From contig NZ_CP108514.1 of assembly GCF_035989305.1 (NCBI RefSeq), forward strand, positions 8,040,501 to 8,104,500: a DNA stretch of 64,000 nt. The letters run 5' to 3'. This document shows, piece by piece, positions 62,124 through 64,000 of this stretch. A program made the translations under genes and the position numbers. The DNA is from Streptomyces sp. NBC_01233 (GTDB lineage Bacteria; Actinomycetota; Actinomycetes; Streptomycetales; Streptomycetaceae). A model generated the notes under the pieces. That model was given only the letters and a program-made list of their open reading frames with translations, did not search any database and was not told where the DNA came from. How positions within the stretch are numbered: position 1 is the stretch's first letter; each line of letters starts with the position of its first letter.

Positions 62124-62561
62124 TCAGGAGCGCAGCAGCCGGGCGAGGGCCCGCCCGAAGAGGAACCGGCCCGCCGCCGCGACCACGGGGTCCAGGGCGC
62201 GGGGGAGGCCGCGCAGGCGCAGTTCCTCACGCCAGTGGACCTCCGTGCCGCCCGAGGCGAGGGGCCGGGTCTCGATCTCCGCCCAGCCCGTCACCGACCG
62301 GCCGCGCTTCTCCAGCCGGACCAGCCCCGGCGAGCCCTCCGCCGGGGGCTGCCACAGCACGACCTCCATGGGATCGTCGAAAGTGATCCTGCCCACACCC
62401 GTGCGCGCGGTGAAGATCGTTCCGGCGTGCGTCGGGGGCGCGGTGTCGATGATCGTCCGCGTGAAGGGGACCTGTGCGCCGTGGCGCTCCCAGTCGGTGA
62501 GCCGCAGCCAGGTCTCGGCGGGCGGCCGGGACGTACGGTGAACGATCCGGATACCGGGCAT
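62124..62561 (-). CDS. SRPBCC family protein
   Basis: A 145-residue protein of the START/polyketide cyclase-like fold: strand-rich start (IRIVHRTSRPPAETWLRLTD), middle TRTGVGRITFDDPMEVVLWQ and a C-terminal helix (DPVVAAAGRFLFGRALARLL). Such proteins bind hydrophobic ligands; the function is unassigned. ATG 62561 was chosen; ATG 62582 would add seven residues and neither has a clear ribosome binding site. Confidence 0.82.
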   Translation of the reverse strand: MPGIRIVHRTSRPPAETWLRLTDWERHGAQVPFTRTIIDTAPPTHAGTIFTARTGVGRITFDDPMEVVLWQPPAEGSPGLVRLEKRGRSVTGWAEIETRPLASGGTEVHWREELRLRGLPRALDPVVAAAGRFLFGRALARLLRS

Positions 62562-62717
62562 GAGCGCATGGTAATCGGGCATACACACCGTGAACTGGGC
62601 GGCGGATATGGGTTCCGCCCGGGGGTGGCGATCAGCAATACTCACCAGCCACCGTGGATCGCGGAATCGACCGGGTGACCACCGGCCCTCCCGCCCCACT
62701 TTGCGAGGAGGTGCGCC

Positions 62718-62903
62718 ATGTGCTCCCACCAGCCACCCTGCCCATCCGCCGACAGCGCCGATCACGACGCCGCCCGCATCGTGGCCTCCCGCCCCGAACA
62801 GGGCTGGAGCCTGCTGTGCAACGGGGTCGTGATCTTCGACGACACCGGTGAACTGCTCCCCGACAGCCGCACGGTGGAACCCCGCCGCCCGGCCCTGGTC
62901 TGA
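62718..62903 (+). CDS. DUF5999 family small protein
   Basis: A 61-residue protein beginning MCSHQPPCPSADSADHDAAR and containing GWSLLCNGVVIFDDTGELLP, the typical DUF5999 pattern of Streptomyces. Three Cys and one His may bind a metal. GAGGAGG lies eight bases before ATG 62718. The function is unknown. A 30-codon gene with an equally good site follows after 13 bases, so the two are probably one transcript. Confidence 0.9.
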   Translation: MCSHQPPCPSADSADHDAARIVASRPEQGWSLLCNGVVIFDDTGELLPDSRTVEPRRPALV

Positions 62904-62916
62904 GCGAGGAGGCAGC

Positions 62917-63009
62917 ATGCGCCAGCAGCTGATCCGCAAGCCCGTCCCCAAGCCCGCCCCCCGAGACCTGGACCTGCGCACACCGTCGGGCAGACCCCTC
63001 CCGTACTGA
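62917..63009 (+). CDS. very small basic protein, 30 residues
   Basis: ATG 62917 is preceded by GAGGAGG with a six-base gap, 13 bases after the DUF5999 stop. The peptide is basic and Pro-rich (MRQQLIRKPVPKPAPRDLDL then RTPSGRPLPY). No family is known to me. Strong site and tight spacing support real translation; the small size leaves doubt. Confidence 0.5.
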   Translation: MRQQLIRKPVPKPAPRDLDLRTPSGRPLPY

Positions 63010-63061
63010 CGGGAGCCCCGACGAAGCCGATCCAGTACGCACAGCGTCCACCGGCCGCTGC

Positions 63062-64000
63062 TCAGCCGGTGGACGTCGCCGCGCCGCCCAGGAACGCCGT
63101 CTCGTACGCGGCGTCGCCGATCGCGGCCCGGGCCTGCCGCTCGCCCTGGTCCCGCAGGGCCGTCAGCGAGGGCGAGCCCATCTGAGGCCGGCCCACCGTG
63201 CGCCACCAGGCGTGCCCGGTGCCCAGCAGCCGCGCCGCCAGTTCCCCGTCGCCCAGCCCGGCCACCGCCGCGGCCAGCAGGTCCAGGCCCAGCGCGATGC
63301 CGAAGCGGTCGCCCAGCAGCCGTTTGCCGGACAGCATCGCCCGTACGTGCCGGGCCGCCTCCCCGTGGTCGCCCAGGCCCAGTGCGGCCACCGCCAGGAT
63401 GTAGTCCGCGTACGCCCGCAGCCAGCGCTCGCCGAGCTCCGCGCACGCCTCCCGCAGGGCCCGTGCCTCGTCGGTCGCCTCCTCGAACCGCCCCTGGTCG
63501 CACAGGGCGTAGCCGGTGGCCAGCTTGCACAGCAGCCAGCCCGGACCGCTCGTCCGCCCGCCGTGGCCCGCCCTGGCCCGTGGGCCGGCCAGCCCCAGGG
63601 CCCGGACGGGGTCGCCGGGCATGAGGACCGCCACCGCCTGCAGATAGGCCGCGCGCAGCTCCCGCTCGGGGTCGGCGAGCCGGGCCGCGTCCTGCGTGCA
63701 CTCCTCGGCGATCCGCCCGGCCGCGTCCATGTCGCCCTGGAGCAGCAGCGTGAGCCCGAGGGCCCACTGGGCCTGGTTGTACGCGGCCCCCGTGGGCGGA
63801 TCGGCCCGCAGCGCCCGTTCCAGGAAGCCCCGGCCCTCGTGCACGTGCCCGCAGGCGAACCAGTAGAACCACAGCGCCCCGGCCATCTCCAGGGCCGCCG
63901 TCGGGTCGGCGGTGAGCAGGTGCTCCAGGGCCGTACGCAACTGCGCGTGCTCGGCGGTGATCCTGCGGTACCAGTCCACCTGCCCCGGGCCGAGCCAGCC
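63062..64000 (-). CDS. C-terminal TPR part of a large transcriptional regulator (cut by window edge)
   Basis: The frame is open to the last base of the window; 312 codons plus stop are present. The sequence consists of helical repeats (LRTALEHLLTADPTAALEMA, YNQAQWALGLTLLLQGDMDA, AYLQAVAVLMPGDPVRALGL, ARHVRAMLSGKRLLGDRFGI) like the C-terminal TPR-like region of AfsR/SARP or NB-ARC ATPase regulators. These usually follow an ATPase domain and a DNA-binding unit, both of which would lie beyond 64,000. A GTG at 63979 is inside the gene and is not the start. Confidence 0.8.
   Translation of the reverse strand, partial: GWLGPGQVDWYRRITAEHAQLRTALEHLLTADPTAALEMAGALWFYWFACGHVHEGRGFLERALRADPPTGAAYNQAQWALGLTLLLQGDMDAAGRIAEECTQDAARLADPERELRAAYLQAVAVLMPGDPVRALGLAGPRARAGHGGRTSGPGWLLCKLATGYALCDQGRFEEATDEARALREACAELGERWLRAYADYILAVAALGLGDHGEAARHVRAMLSGKRLLGDRFGIALGLDLLAAAVAGLGDGELAARLLGTGHAWWRTVGRPQMGSPSLTALRDQGERQARAAIGDAAYETAFLGGAATSTG

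Overview
The window is high-GC actinobacterial DNA with dense gene packing, GTG/TTG starts and purine-rich ribosome binding sites. Gene content (sbcCD, a DUF397/XRE/anti-sigma-like trio, biotin genes, urease ABCFGD without ureE, murT-gatD, pfkA, DUF5999, LppU/SCO3897-like protein) points to a Streptomyces chromosome in a conserved core stretch. This is inferred from protein families; no database search was run.

Bases 1 to about 9,350 look like the end of an integrated genomic island. It carries the tail of a type I specificity subunit (hsdS), a full hsdR, a soluble Ser/Thr kinase with a helical-repeat C-terminus, several small unknown genes (one with an in-frame amber codon), and an AT-richer excisionase-integrase pair whose integrase ends 22 bases before the TTG start of sbcD. 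No tRNA was found at the junction.

From 9.36 to 34 kb is chromosomal backbone: sbcDC nuclease, an Lrp/AsnC regulator with a rhodanese gene, a DUF885 protein, an ACT-GNAT protein, a Tat-exported PhoD phosphatase, an alpha/beta hydrolase opposite a GntR regulator with an operator-like palindrome on its own -35, a ROK protein without the usual cysteines, a two-component system divergent from an ABC exporter across a 26-bp perfect palindrome, mug-purB, a GDSL hydrolase, two DUF21-CBS membrane proteins, an acetyltransferase and a methyltransferase.

From 34 to 41 kb lie bioD-bioA-bioB (minus) and bioF (plus), then a DUF397/XRE regulator pair, an ATPase of anti-sigma type and a VOC protein. From 41 to 59 kb the backbone is interrupted by three insertion sequences of three families: ISAzo13-like (in the urease upstream region, 12-bp target repeat carrying a TAGGGT -10 motif), IS1634-like (on the stop codon of a secreted tripeptidyl aminopeptidase, 6-bp target repeat), and IS1182-like (in the 3' end of def, CTAG target repeat; its transposase has an in-frame amber stop). 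All three target repeats contain CTAG. Between them lie ureABCFGD, the peptidase, plsC, a small membrane protein, ctaG, pfkA, gatD-murT and def.

The last 5 kb holds a TetR regulator divergent from an acyl-CoA dehydrogenase with clear operator-like repeats, an LppU-like membrane protein, an SRPBCC protein, two tiny genes with strong ribosome binding sites, and the C-terminal part of a large TPR-type regulator that runs off the window.
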